NCBI GenBank assembly: GCA_000711775.1
Contig: ARYC01000077.1
Location: 1 to 64,000 of the forward strand
Length of the DNA: 64,000 nucleotides
Reading direction: 5' to 3'
Source: Oxytricha trifallax
Lineage: Eukaryota > Ciliophora > Spirotrichea > Sporadotrichida > Oxytrichidae
Positions 11,359-21,345 of the stretch are shown here, in pieces. The notes below the pieces were generated by a model. It did no database searches. It was not told the DNA's origin and saw only the letters and a program-made list of their open reading frames with translations. Every line of letters begins with the position of its first letter. The first letter of the stretch is position 1. Position numbers and translations under genes: made by a program.

Positions 11359-14002
11359 AGTAAGTTTTGGTTTTTGGTTTTATAATAAATAAATTACTAC
11401 CGAGTTTGCTTAGAGTACAATATCTCTTGTTCCGTTCATTGCTTGAAAAATAAATATAAAATTATCTAAGCTTGTCTTTACCAACTTGAGATTAGTCCTG
11501 GTTTCTTGTCAAGCCAAATTTCATTTCATTTTGCTCTTAAAGTGAGAAAGGCTTTTTGAAGATATCAGAAGAGTCCTCGTCTCTCTGGCCTGACTGCTGC
11601 TTTTCCACTACTTGCAACGAATGCTTGGAGCCTGTGCTTGATCAACTATTGTGTAGCTGCTGATTGTTCAGTAAGTGGAATGGATTCCAAGTCAATGCCG
11701 AGACTTTAGGCTGCTTTCTCAATGCTTCCTGGTGGGAGATTGATGTTAGGCAAGCCTTCAAGTCTCGAAAGTTGTTCCCCTTAAAGGCCGTTTTGCAAAA
11801 CCCAAGCAAGTGGCTTTGCGACCTTCTCTCTTTCAGTTTTACTTCCCGCATTATGCTTAAGCTTCATGTGCAAGTTTAATGAGCCCTCTGAGCCATAAAA
11901 ACTGTCGCAACCATTATAAGGGCAGATGTAACTTTTCTCGATTTCGTTAGCGCATCTCCTATAATGTTTCTTTCTTCCGCTTAAGTATCTATCATAATCA
12001 TTTGTTTTTTTGGTTTTGGGTTTGTTTGTGTTTTTGTGTTGTTTCGTGTTGTTTTGAGCCTTGTCTATTAGGACAGGACACTGTAGTTATTGATGGCCGA
12101 GTTGAAGTTCTGTTAAACAGCTTATGTATTTGGCTTTTGATTACTTGGTTAGGTAGAGTATTAATCCTTGATGTTCCTATTAGAATGAGAAGAGTCTTGC
12201 ATATCAGTTTTGTCGCTCAATTGCATTCTTTAATAGTTTTTCTTTTCATCTAAGAAATTTAAAGCATCATCGAGGTTCAAATTGAGATGGGATTTGGAGC
12301 AAGTCAAATTTGGGTCTGAATTTGATTTGTTGCTTACAAATGAAGTAGTTTTTTGTTCGTACCTTGACTTTTACTCTTCCCATTCAATTTGATTTTTCTT
12401 TAAGTGATATTACTTCAAAAGATCATTTCTTTAGTTCGATTCAATCATTAATAATCTAAGAAAAGTTTCGTTTTTATTGAAGATTTCTGAGAATCTCTTG
12501 ACATAGTCAATATTTGAATCATATTATTGATAAATTTCAGGAATTCCAAGTATTTCATCTTTCTCAATACCTTAAGAGGATATCTATTGCTAAATACTGC
12601 CCTGAGAGTTTTATACTCTTTCAGTATTAGTGTTTCTTGTGTGAGTTATTTGGGGAGTACTAAATCCTAGCAAATCTTTATTTTAATCATTAATCAAATT
12701 TGATTTTATTTTAGGATCCAAAATGGGAATAAATTTCTGATCTTAAACTTGTAAGTTTTAAGCTTATTATTGTGGAAGCCCCGTTTACTATGACAGAGTA
12801 GCTTAATTTCCAAGTTGGTTACCCCTTAATTGCTGATTTAAACCCAATAACTCACTTAAAACTTGTGATTGATTAGTTATTCCTGGCAAAACATAGGCTG
12901 GTCTTATGAAATTCGGATGTGCTAGTTTATCACTTGTTGCTAACTAATTCAATATTTATGGTTTATAGAGAGAATTGTGATTCATCAAGTAAGTAACATT
13001 CTTTGAAATTTTTACCCTATAAAGTTTTGCAAGAATAACCTAGCAATATAAAATAAACGAATTCTTTGATGGATTACTCAATATACTGGGATAAAGATGA
13101 ATGTTCTAAGGTACAACAAGGCCTCGTTGCTTGAGTTCTTCATTTCCTAATCCAAGAAACTGATGCTGTCTCGATGATTGTTAGTTTAAAATGTTCAAAT
13201 TTTCGTTCCCAAAGGCTACAGAAGTTGCTTGAGATTGGGAGAGACATCCAGCAGGAAGCAGGTCTGATAATTAAATTTCTTTTTGATTTGATAAGTTTAA
13301 GTTACTTTTATTTCCTGATTATTGGACTTAACCACCTTCATTAAATAATATTCTCTTGCAGGAAACAAAACTTAATAAAATTAATCAGAAACTTTATAAC
13401 TTAACCAATAAGATTTAAATTTGAAGGTTCTGCTACTTATAAATTAGATTTTTGATGTTAAAAATGTGAGTCCTTGTCAACTATTCCATTCTGTATTACG
13501 TTTTTGTATATTGCGGGGTTTTCATCATTTTTTTGTTCTCGATTCTGAGTGGTCTCGGTCGACTTTCTTTTTCCAAGAATTATATCAGAGTCATGCTCTT
13601 AAGAAAGGTGACTTGCCTTTTAGCTTTGTAGTTCCTAATTTCTCTATATCTTTTGGAGCAACTCTTGATCTATTTGTAATGCTCCTCCACTATTGTAGAT
13701 AAAACATGAACTTAGAATAGTAAACCCGTTAAAATGGTATGTAAATTATGAATTTTAATAAGCAGTGAAAACACTCATTAATCAAAGCTATATTTAAAGT
13801 AACATATTGCAATACCGAGTATAAGAGGCTTGTCTGGTGATATATGAGATGATTGGATGGCACTGGTGAGTTGAGTATATCTCGTAGGTGAGTCGAAGAG
13901 CTCATTAGTCTGGTCCTGGTGTGAGTTTTACTTGTCTAGGCACTCTATTTGACTCTCTTATTGGGTTTTGAGAGAGGGATTGCATGTTTCTTACATCTTC
14001 AT
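11276..14002 (-). CDS. C2H2 zinc-finger protein with Q/N-rich flanks
   Basis: Minus-strand gene starting MKMQETCNPSLKTQQ (ATG at 14002). It continues through blocks at about 14002-13810, 13720-13455 and 13370-12010 (one long open frame, Asn/Gln/Ser-rich). The key element is one C2H2 finger near 11840-11925: C-x4-C-x12-H-x4-H in ICPYNGCDSFYGSEGSLNLH plus MKLKHN, followed by the basic stretch AGSKTEREKVAKPL. Such fingers bind nucleic acid; a role in transcription is inferred only. The frame changes near 12010-12060 and at 11622-11640. The second change is explained by a 13-bp repeat-bounded segment, the first is unresolved. The end is uncertain: TGA at 11565 without that excision, or TGA at 11276 with it, which would overlap the convergent gene. 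Confidence 0.7.
11622..11640 (-). other. Candidate 13-bp IES, pointer CAAGCA
   Basis: TGCTTG (CAAGCA on the coding strand) occurs at 11622-11627 and 11635-11640. Removing 13 bp joins the zinc-finger frame to a downstream frame that looks coding (DEDSSDIFKKPF). The segment is unusually GC-rich for an IES, so a frameshift or a misread is also possible. Confidence 0.4.
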
Positions 14003-14790
14003 TCATAAAATATCAATATTTATTTTTAACTTAATATCTTATAGTTATTACCATTATCTGAATTCCAATACATAAATATTCTATATAATCATTTTGATTG
14101 AGAAGTATATGATATAATTGGACAAATGCTGATGACTTTTATATTGTTGTGTTTAAATTATATTTTTAAATGGAATTAAAATTTATTTAATCTAAAATTA
14201 AAATAGGTAGCCTGCTATAACATCCTGAACTCTTCACTCCCTACTTTTATTTTCATATCTTTTATATTTAATATTTACTACTATTTCTATTACTCAGATA
14301 TAACCCCATTTAATTTGAAGGTAAAATGAATTAAATAATGTTCATTAGATAAAAAATTATTTATAATTGTTTAACATAGAAAATAAAATATTTCGTTCAC
14401 AATTATATCTAAGCATATTGTATACATAAATCATCTCATATATTTATTTTATAATTATATTATTTGTCACTCCAATTTGACATTTTATTGATTTGTTATT
14501 TTTTATAATTTTTGCTAACTAATATAAATTCTAATAGAAGGGTTTACCATACAAATGTAAAATTGAGTGAATAAATTTGAATGTAAATTACTATATAAAT
14601 TGCCTGCTTTATAGCCGTATTGCATAATATAAAAAATATTATTATTTAATAAACTAAATTATTTTTCCGTAATTATAAAGTAATTTTAGATTTGTTTAGA
14701 GCAATAACATAATCATTTGAATTAGAATTTGATATAAATTTATGATAAACTTTGAGAAAATTGATTACCATCAATTTCATTAACTCATGT

Positions 14791-14895
14791 TCAGTGGTTG
14801 ATTGGTTATAGCCAAGGGTCTCCCATATATTCCAAGAAGGTGTTTAGGGGGTCTCCTCTAAGCTCGTATCTTTACTATCCCATACAATCCCTATA
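14791..14895 (-). other. Sphingomyelinase MDS17 (C-terminus and stop)
   Basis: Encodes RDCMGQQRYELRGDPLNTF through DPWLQPINH and TGA at 14791-14793. The pointer TATA is short, so this last joint is less certain than the others. Confidence 0.7.
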
Positions 14896-17867
14896 ATTAA
14901 AAGTTATTTTTAGATTAAACTTAGATATATGATTAAAGCAACCTAATAAAATTTGCATTCCAGTCTTTTAATAAAATATCTAAACTTACTTATATTCGAA
15001 GTGCACACTGTTCATAGTTTGGCAGTAAATGCTCTTTCTGCAGTCAGCATCACAGTCAGGTTGATAGGTTTGCAGTCCCCAGAGTGACTTGGTCAATTGA
15101 TATCTGAGAGCAGTGGTCTCGTTAGCTAAGAATCTATTTGACAAATCCACAAAACTTGAAGGTGAGAGATCCTTCATGTCGTAGTGCTCAGTCATCTCAT
15201 GGTCAAAATTCCAAGTTGGATTATCTTCAGTCAAGTTCAAGGAATAAGTACTCATCTTAAAAACATGTAAAAAAAGTATGGTCTCCCATTAAAAATTCAA
15301 ATTAAAGTTCCTAATAAGTTAATTGGGTAATTATTTGTTAAAATAAACAACCATAATAAATATCTTGACTGGAAGCATAGTCTCTACATCTACTTCAATC
15401 ATTCTGAATGAAGGGTTAACTTGGTACCAAGTGGAAACTGAAGAAGCCCAGTATTGGACTCCAATAGGCTTTCCAGTAGAGAATGACTTTGCAATGTTAT
15501 GTCTCTCTTCATGGACATGTCCGTACACTGAGAATCTAAACATTAAATAGTAGTGAATCTTAAACTGTAAAATACAGTTATAAATTGCAGAAATTTGCAA
15601 GTTTAATGATATGTTGGAATCTGTCAGTGATTGCCTTGTATCTAATAGACCATTGATAGAGGCAAGAATCATCAGCAGGAGGAATGTGAGAAATGATAAT
15701 TGCAATTTCCCCTCTTGCTTCGATGGCATGGAAGGTTTCGTTAAGCCATTATAAAACACCACCTGGGTCGTCTCTCTAACTCCAAAGATAGAATTGAATT
15801 GAGTATTTCTTAAATGAGTATTAACTACTATATTTTCTTGTAGCATGGCTGTGTGTTAATAGCAACTACGTTTACCTTGTCAAAAAGTCATTATTTAAGT
15901 GATGATTTTCTGATAAAATATTGATAAAGCTTTAGCTTTTAAGTGTAATAACCAGCTTTCATATAAACGTTTTAGGCTTCTTCATCAAGCCATTATTTCC
16001 ACAAGTTGAGGTTTATCTCAAGCATAGTGTCTGGTTGTCTGAAATCTTAAGAGTTAGCTACTTCAAAAATACTTGAAAAAAATTGTTATGTATAAATCAA
16101 TATAACATATTGATACTGAAAATTAGTTTAGTTGTCAAAGTGTCAATGGGCACATCACAACCATAAGATCCTAAATTGATTTATTTTTGTTGATATAATG
16201 CTAATTTTGTAGGATCAAGGTTGTTGAAGTACTTTTGATCACAGAAGAAAAAATATACTAAAAATAACATAATCGCAAGTCTTGGCAGTACCAGATACAT
16301 ACTTGAAATAGACTTATAGATTTTTGCAGGGTCAGCAGCGATTTATTGATAAATAGTAATTAAAATTAATATTAATGCTTATGAAAAAATAATTTTAAAT
16401 CCAAAGATAGAAGTTGAAGTTGTAGCATGGCTGTTAAAAATGAAAGTCAAAAACTTTACCATTCTAAAGCTTTAAATTTTCTTACAACAATTACACACTT
16501 CAAAATCGTGATTGCCCTCTAGTGGATAGATAACATAGCTGCTCATGTTTGCAACCATAAAGTCGGCTAATCTCTTTTGGTAATTTGTAACGTATTCAAC
16601 ATCATATTCCCATTGATCGTGTGGAACAATATCACCAGTCCAGAACACAATATCTGGCTTTAAGTTCTCATTAATATACTCTCCCATAGTTGTCAAAGTA
16701 GTTCTCATTTATTCTGTGTTTACAATAAGATCCTAAAGGACCTGCTTAATCTGTTTTGTTATTTGTCTTGCCGTTAACTTCTCTGCAGCAAATAACATTA
16801 TGTTTCAAATTACATACTTCAAGTCTAGATGGATATCTGTGAATTGCACTACTTTCAAGGTGGGTCTTTGATCTTTTGAAGGGAATGAAAATACATTATG
16901 GATAGAATTATTGATAAAGATTATCAACGAAATCATCTCCATTCAAAGAAGCAGGTTTGTCAGAGAGCATATTCTTTACAAAAACTGTAGGATCAAGTAT
17001 TCTAAATCCATTACCTTTAGTATAAAAATCATATACTTTTGATCACACATGTTTACAAATTCAGTGCATAGATAGTCAGGTTGAACAATTAAGCTTTATA
17101 AATTCTCAATAATAACACCTGAGAGAGAATTTACGAAACCTCTACAAACAAAGAATTCAAGTTAAGAGCTACACAAGAAGATAGCTCCAGTCTCAACGTA
17201 ACTTTATACTGTAGTACTATCTATAAGGTTTTGCAAAACTTAGCCAACAATCCAGCATGCTTCGCACTCGAGGGTTCTTAAAATAGTTTGGGGTTTAGGC
17301 ATGAATAACTTGTGAAGGTGTGAGCTGTGCTCATCTTCTAATTGGGCAGGTGATTGATTGTTCAAATCGATATTTTATATATCTGAATAGGTAATTGGGT
17401 GCTATCCGGTGAGCACAGAGGATTTCTTTTCTACGATGGTTTGAAGGCGATCTACAGCAGACTTTAAAAATTCCAATTAGTCGACCATTTTGCCCTTGTT
17501 TCTCAGGTTTACACCCATAAAAACTGGGTAAGGTTCTTGGCTTGAGTATGATATCAAAGAAGATAAAATCCAAATTTAAAATTTTAATAGAATAAAATTG
17601 AGGATATATAATTTTGAATAGTTATAATAATTTAAATGAAATTATAAATCAAAATCTAATATTTTTATTAAAGGTAAATATAGTTTTTACTGATTGTATC
17701 TAAAAAATTGTCTAGTTTTTTTTATAATTAAAATCTAAGGCAAATAATACATTTAAGCCGACCATTAATAGTATTAATATTTTAAGAATTAAATATAAGT
17801 TTATCATCAGGAGTCCAAGAATCGTAGCAGAAGAAGTAACTCTTCTGGATTTCTTAGCGGTAAACAT
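14791..17867 (-). CDS. Acid sphingomyelinase-like phosphodiesterase, scrambled germline gene
   Basis: Cleaves sphingomyelin to ceramide and phosphocholine in lysosomes or outside the cell. As it lies here the gene is not readable. After joining 17 MDSs by their pointers it is one frame of 679 codons with TGA. Order of parts: hydrophobic N-terminus (MFTAKKSRRV start); saposin-B domain with paired cysteines (TLECEACWIV to FVNMCDQKY); then metallophosphatase motifs QFTDIHLDL, VICCREVNG, GSYGCDVPIDTL, FWTGDIVPHD, EGNHDFEVAN, VVAINTQPCYNFNFYL, ISHIPPADDSC and VYGHVHEERH. A cysteine-bearing C-terminal domain (CDADCRKSIYC) follows. All metal ligands expected for the family are present. Five short MDSs (3, 5, 7, 9, 13) lie out of order in 16129-16434. 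The MDS1-MDS2 joint and hence the exact N-terminus are the least certain part. Confidence 0.92.
14991..15258 (-). other. Sphingomyelinase MDS16 (C-terminal domain)
   Basis: Encodes STYSLNLTEDNP, the DLSPSSF segment and CDADCRKSIYC. Ends with TATA (14991-14994), repeated at 14892-14895 after a 99-bp IES. Confidence 0.82.
15362..15539 (-). other. Sphingomyelinase MDS15 (GHVH motif)
   Basis: Encodes FSVYGHVHEERHN through MIEVDVETMLPVK. Ends with AAGAT (15362-15366), repeated at 15254-15258; the 108-bp IES between keeps the frame. Confidence 0.87.
15604..15793 (-). other. Sphingomyelinase MDS14 (HIPP motif)
   Basis: Starts with TTCTATCTTTGGA (15781-15793). Encodes DDPGGVLQWL and the metal ligand motif ISHIPPADDSC. 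Ends with TTA (15604-15606); this 3-bp pointer was chosen because it gives the family's usual spacing to the GHVH motif. AGATTC is a longer but worse-fitting alternative. Confidence 0.85.
15838..15887 (-). other. Sphingomyelinase MDS12
   Basis: Starts with CTTT (15884-15887) and ends with the 15-bp pointer ACAGCCATGCTACAA (15838-15852). Encodes FDKVNVVAINTQPC. Confidence 0.88.
15926..16068 (-). other. Sphingomyelinase MDS11
   Basis: Starts with TTTTGAAGT (16060-16068) and ends with CTTT (15926-15929). Encodes EVANSQDF to KAGYYTQKLKL. Confidence 0.85.
16129..16175 (-). other. Sphingomyelinase MDS9, out of order
   Basis: Bounded by two 13-bp pointers, TTTAGGATCTTAT (16163-16175) and ACTTTGACAACTA (16129-16141). 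Encodes GCDVPIDTLTT, which supplies the conserved Cys-Asp-x-Pro of the family. Confidence 0.92.
16208..16243 (-). other. Sphingomyelinase MDS3, out of order
   Basis: A 36-bp block bounded by 14-bp and 12-bp pointers (TGTGATCAAAAGTA; CTTGATCCTACA). It encodes CDQKYFNNLDPT and joins MDS2 to MDS4, about 0.8 kb away in the wrong direction. Confidence 0.9.
16262..16304 (-). other. Sphingomyelinase MDS7, out of order
   Basis: Bounded by 9-bp pointers AAGTATGTA (16296-16304) and ATGTTATTT (16262-16270). Encodes SGTAKTCDYVI, filling exactly the gap before the CC of CCREVNG. Confidence 0.9.
16304..16353 (-). other. Sphingomyelinase MDS5, out of order
   Basis: Starts with the 11-bp pointer TTTATCAATAA (16343-16353) and ends with TTTCA (16304-16308). 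Encodes IAADPAKIYKSIS between MDS4 and MDS6. Its last base is shared with the start of MDS7. Confidence 0.85.
16400..16434 (-). other. Sphingomyelinase MDS13, out of order
   Basis: A 35-bp block made almost entirely of pointers: ACAGCCATGCTACAA (16420-16434), seven unique bases, then TTCTATCTTTGGA (16400-16412). It supplies CYNFNFYL between MDS12 and MDS14. Confidence 0.93.
16497..16699 (-). other. Sphingomyelinase MDS10 (GD and GNH motifs)
   Basis: Starts with ACTTTGACAACTA (16687-16699) and ends with TTTTGAAGT (16497-16505). Encodes FWTGDIVPHD and EGNHDFEV, metal-binding motifs of the phosphatase core. Confidence 0.92.
16725..16798 (-). other. Sphingomyelinase MDS8
   Basis: Starts with ATGTTATTT (16790-16798) and ends with TTTAGGATCTTAT (16725-16737). 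Encodes CCREVNG to AGPLGSY. Confidence 0.9.
16811..16890 (-). other. Sphingomyelinase MDS6 (first metal-binding motif)
   Basis: Starts with TTTCA (16886-16890) and ends with AAGTATGTA (16811-16819). Encodes LKVVQFTDIHLDLKYV, the Asp-x-His metal-ligand motif. Confidence 0.9.
16908..16997 (-). other. Sphingomyelinase MDS4
   Basis: Starts with CTTGATCCTACA (16986-16997) and ends with TTTATCAATAA (16908-16918). Encodes the linker that includes NGDDFVDNLYQQ. Confidence 0.88.
17034..17556 (-). other. Sphingomyelinase MDS2 (saposin-B domain)
   Basis: Encodes the propeptide-like part and the saposin-B cysteines. Ends with the 14-bp pointer TGTGATCAAAAGTA (17034-17047), whose other copy is at 16230-16243 at the start of MDS3. 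Confidence 0.88.
17802..17867 (-). other. Sphingomyelinase MDS1 (start codon, N-terminus)
   Basis: ATG at 17867. Ends with pointer TGATA (17802-17806), repeated at 17552-17556. The pointer is short and the choice rests on frame and on a hydrophobic leader, so this joint is tentative. Confidence 0.55.
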
Positions 17868-18118
17868 TACCTGTTTGTTCTGTATATCCCTGAAGAAATT
17901 ATATAAGGTATAATAATAATTAATTAATTTATTAGTTTTCTAAATAATACAGTAAGTGAGAAGGATTTTCTTCGAAATCTTTTAATAATTTGAACAATTA
18001 ATATTTATTCATATAATATTTTAAGGCTAATTCCCTACATAAATATCTTCTTTTAAAAGAACATATCATTGAAACTTAATTAAGGCAAGTAATAATTAAT
18101 TTAATAATTGCAATAAAA

Positions 18119-20690
18119 ATGAGTAACAACAATAGCAACTAGAACTCTGCTACGAACTCTTTCAGTTTTCCCTTGAACCCAGTTTACCAGTAAAATATAG
18201 GCAGACCGACTCAATCACATACCAGACCATCTTATAGAAACCCCAATCCAAATCATCCTGGGGGTTAAGGATAACAACACAACTCTACTGGGTATCAGAA
18301 CAGAGGTCCCAGACCCCCATATCAACCAAGGGTTTAGCCTTAAGGTGGTGCTTATGGTTAACCATAGTAGAGTTATAATTAAGCTCCAGGAGCTCCATAA
18401 TAGTACAATCAGAACTATAGACAGGTACCTCCAGCTGCTGGGTACTAACAACCATATTAGCAACCATAACCGGGGCAATATCCTTAAACTGGATATCAAG
18501 GTCAAAAGCCAGCAATTGGGTACTAAGGTGGGTATCAGAATTAGGCCTAACCTCAACCAGCTTATGGTTAACAACAGCAACCATACCAATAGCAATAAGG
18601 TTACTAACCAAGATCAAACTTTAATAACAGAAACCAAGGTAGTCAGGGAGGAGACTAATACCAGAACAGGCCAAATTCAAATTATAATTAAGGTGCCACT
18701 TCATTCAACAATCAAGGTGCAGATAAATCTTAATATTAGGCAAATCGACCTGCAAGGGAATACACAGAAGAACAAAAACAAGAAAGAAAACGCCAGAATT
18801 TAAGAGAGAAAAAACTCAAGCATACGTTTGGAGGAAACTCTTTTGCTCAAAACTTCCTCTTCTCTAAGAAAAATAATGATGCTTTAGTGTCTGCAGCCAA
18901 TTCATACGCTCAATAGTTGATATCTGATTAATAGAAGTAAATTATTGGGGAAGATGCGCTAACAATAACAGGCGCTTCAGCAATGATTGGACCTTAACCC
19001 TCACCATAGTAAGTCACTAACAACAATTACTAAGTAAATTTCTATCAAGGGGCTCCTTAATACCAAGGATACCAAGCTCCCTCATATTCAGGCTATGGTC
19101 CTCAAGCTAACCCAGCATCAATTAATGACGCCTCTTAAATTAAATCCTAAACAGATACAGCTATAGTTAAGCCTTCTGGGGCTCCTCCTTCAGGTATTGA
19201 TGATAAGCAGCAGTAGGACTTATCATACTTGCAAGATACCTTCAATTAGCTATAACCTCCAGCTGACAGGAGACGTCAAAATTATTAAAGTGGACCAGGC
19301 TAAGGCATGATAGGCCCTCCTGGTGCTTAACCTCATGGCTATCGTCCATAGTATGGGTATAACTAGGGTGGTCCTTAGTAACCATATTAGCAAAATAGAT
19401 ACGGCAACAATCCAAACTATAGAGGTAGAGGAGGCATGAACAATAATCGCGGTGGTAGATTCATGCAAAATAATAGATACGGCTAAAGAGGAGGCTATAA
19501 TAACAGATTCCAATAAAATAGATATAACAATCAGCATCAAAATTAACATGACCCAAATAATAGTGCTAACAAAGATGATAACATTGAAGACCAAGACTAT
19601 GATGAGAACATACTAATTTAGAGTAACTAAATTTACGAGGATGAGTTTGATACAGTGCAGAAGTAATAGCAATCAAATGTGCAGCCTTAAAATAGCAACT
19701 AATAAGGAAAGAATAGTCAAAACAAACCAGAGAAGAAAGCTTAAAAATAACTAGATCCAGAGGAGGAAGAGGATTTGAAGAAATGGATTGACTAGAGAAG
19801 GAAGAAATTCCCAACTAAAAATCGTAATTTATGGGTTTAAAATAGCTAAAAATTATAAACGAATAAATGCCTATATTTGTCCCCCCTAAAATCGTTTGGA
19901 ATAGTAATAAGCCCGTTAAGATGTAGGGATAACTAATCCAGATGGAAGTGCCCTTGATTAAACAAACGCCATATCTGCTGTTCGATCTAATCTTGAAAAG
20001 AAAGTGGAGCTTAGTAAGATTGAAATTAAACTGAGAAGAAAGTTGACTCTCATCAACGGGTAGTTAAGCGAGAAAGGCGGTCTTAAGTTCTTGAAAAATC
20101 GTAGTTTCCAGATCATGGGAAATAATAGAGGCAGCCAATAGAAACCATAGTAATAGAGATTGAAAAGACCACACGTTAAGAGAATTCATGATGATAATGA
20201 TGCAAATAAAGCTGATGGAAATGAAGTGAACAACGAAGAAATTAAGTTTGATGAAAATGGCATGCCAATTTTACCTGAGAAGAGAGATGATACCCACGGG
20301 TAGGGCATGAGGAGAAGAGAAGGAAAGCTTAGTCTTAAAGATAAAAAGAAGAGAAGAAAGTTGAGAATTCAAGGTCAATAGCAATAGAACTAAATCTAGA
20401 CATTAGACGGCAAGGTTCCTGATGAGACATAAGAAAAGAAGCAAGTCTAGTTCTCTGAGTAAATAGACACTACTATAATCCCAAATAACTCTGAAAATTA
20501 GTAATAGTCAACAACTCCAGGAAATTAATATGGAGAAGATTAAGACGTTAACATGAATCACAGTGCTAACAAGATATTCAAATATCGCCAAAATTTCTTG
20601 CAGTAGGAATTACTTTAATAAGAAATGCACAATGAAAAAATGATTTTGCTGCAATGTTTCAGATATTTTGTCAAGAATGATATTGTGTGA
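18119..20690 (+). CDS. NUFIP1/Rsa1-like RNP-assembly protein
   Basis: An 833-residue protein after removal of one 70-bp IES (2502 nt). The N-terminal ~550 residues are low complexity, rich in Gln, Asn, Tyr, Pro and Gly, with RGG-type patches (YRGRGG, GGRFMQNN). The recognisable part is EEEDLKKWIDQRRKKFPTKN, the conserved NUFIP1/Rsa1 core, followed by a basic C-terminal half (KIEIKLRRKLTL, KDKKKRRKLR). Known NUFIP1/Rsa1 proteins bind the box C/D snoRNP protein Snu13/15.5K and help assemble snoRNPs in the nucleus; that role is inferred here from the motif. The ATG at 18119 sits in an A-rich context and the stop is TGA at 20688-20690. The sphingomyelinase gene diverges from it with about 250 bp between the start codons. 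Confidence 0.8.
19818..19895 (+). other. 70-bp IES in the NUFIP1-like gene, pointer AAAATCGT
   Basis: The 8-bp repeat lies at 19818-19825 and 19888-19895. It interrupts the NUFIP core right after PTKN; excision gives PTKNRLEQQQARQDVG in one frame to the stop. Confidence 0.87.
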
Positions 20691-21345
20691 AAGAATCAAT
20701 AGAATGAAAGATTTAAGAAAGAATCAAAGTTCATAATGTATACAATTATACTCTTTCTAATTAACTTTAATAACAATTTTTAACTTAAACTAATTTTCTT
20801 ATATTTATAATGTACATTGAAAAAGTACAATCGTCATATCGTATAAGAATTAAATAGGAAATATATCTATTATCATCGATATTGTATTAATGATAAGTTG
20901 TCCAATACTACTTAAATCACGAGTGGAGAGCAAATATTATTATATCATATAATCATCTCAAACATATATTCCCCCACTAAAACTAATTTTTTTTTATAGA
21001 TTAAATAGAATATTATTTAGTAGATTAAATTTTGTATTTAGTTTCGAGTTTAAAAACAAATCCTTTCATAAAAATCAAAAAAATTATTCTAGGCTTGCCT
21101 ATTTTTTCATGGCCATTAGAAAATCAGATAAGAATAAAATAAAGTTAAAATTGCTATTGAATAAATAAGTTTTCCTTATTTCATTAATTTATTAATTAAA
21201 AAATTCTCATTATTTAAATTGAAAAAACTTTGGGGTTTTAACTGACGTCAGTATTTTTTCCTTGTAAAACTCAAATGTCAATGTAAGTCTATCCTATACC
21301 ACCCTAAACCCCTTCATTTTGTTTACAATTACTTATAGAACACTA
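20691..21345. other. Intergenic, no gene seen
   Basis: AT-rich DNA between the NUFIP1-like and bZIP genes, with no sustained frame on either strand. It should contain the 3' end of one somatic chromosome and the 5' end of the next. Confidence 0.6.

Noticed and set aside
12002..12253. Plus-strand hydrophobic ORF (Phe/Val/Trp/Cys-rich)
   Set aside because: Antisense of the Asn/Gln/Lys-rich part of the zinc-finger gene.
14790..14860. Possible tRNA-like GC-richer patch
   Set aside because: No cloverleaf arms found; it reads as the C-terminal block of the sphingomyelinase on the minus strand.
15794..15837. The 44-bp gap between MDS14 and MDS12 as coding sequence
   Set aside because: Although open in one frame, it is displaced by MDS13, whose two long pointers match the gap borders exactly.
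16700..16717. A 10-bp micro-IES with pointer AGAA in the sphingomyelinase (near 16700-16720)
   Set aside because: It restores the frame but loses the conserved Cys-Asp-x-Pro. MDS9 at 16129-16175 has 13-bp pointers matching both sides and supplies exactly that motif.
16811..16840. A 17-bp micro-IES with pointer ATTTG joining LKYV directly to ICCRE
   Set aside because: In frame, but shorter than the family. MDS7 with two 9-bp pointers fills the gap with SGTAKTCDY.
16880..16915. A 13-bp micro-IES with pointer ATAAT before the first metal-binding motif
   Set aside because: MDS5 carries an 11-bp pointer match to 16908-16918 and joins in frame on both sides, which is far less likely by chance.
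17030..17050. A 14-bp micro-IES with pointer TGAT after the saposin domain
   Set aside because: MDS3 has 14-bp and 12-bp pointers for this joint and yields a continuous frame.
18215..19814. Long minus-strand Leu/Ile/Trp/Ser-rich frames and a plus-strand 152-codon frame in the NUFIP1-like gene
   Set aside because: Shadows of the repetitive Q/N/P/G coding strand in other frames.
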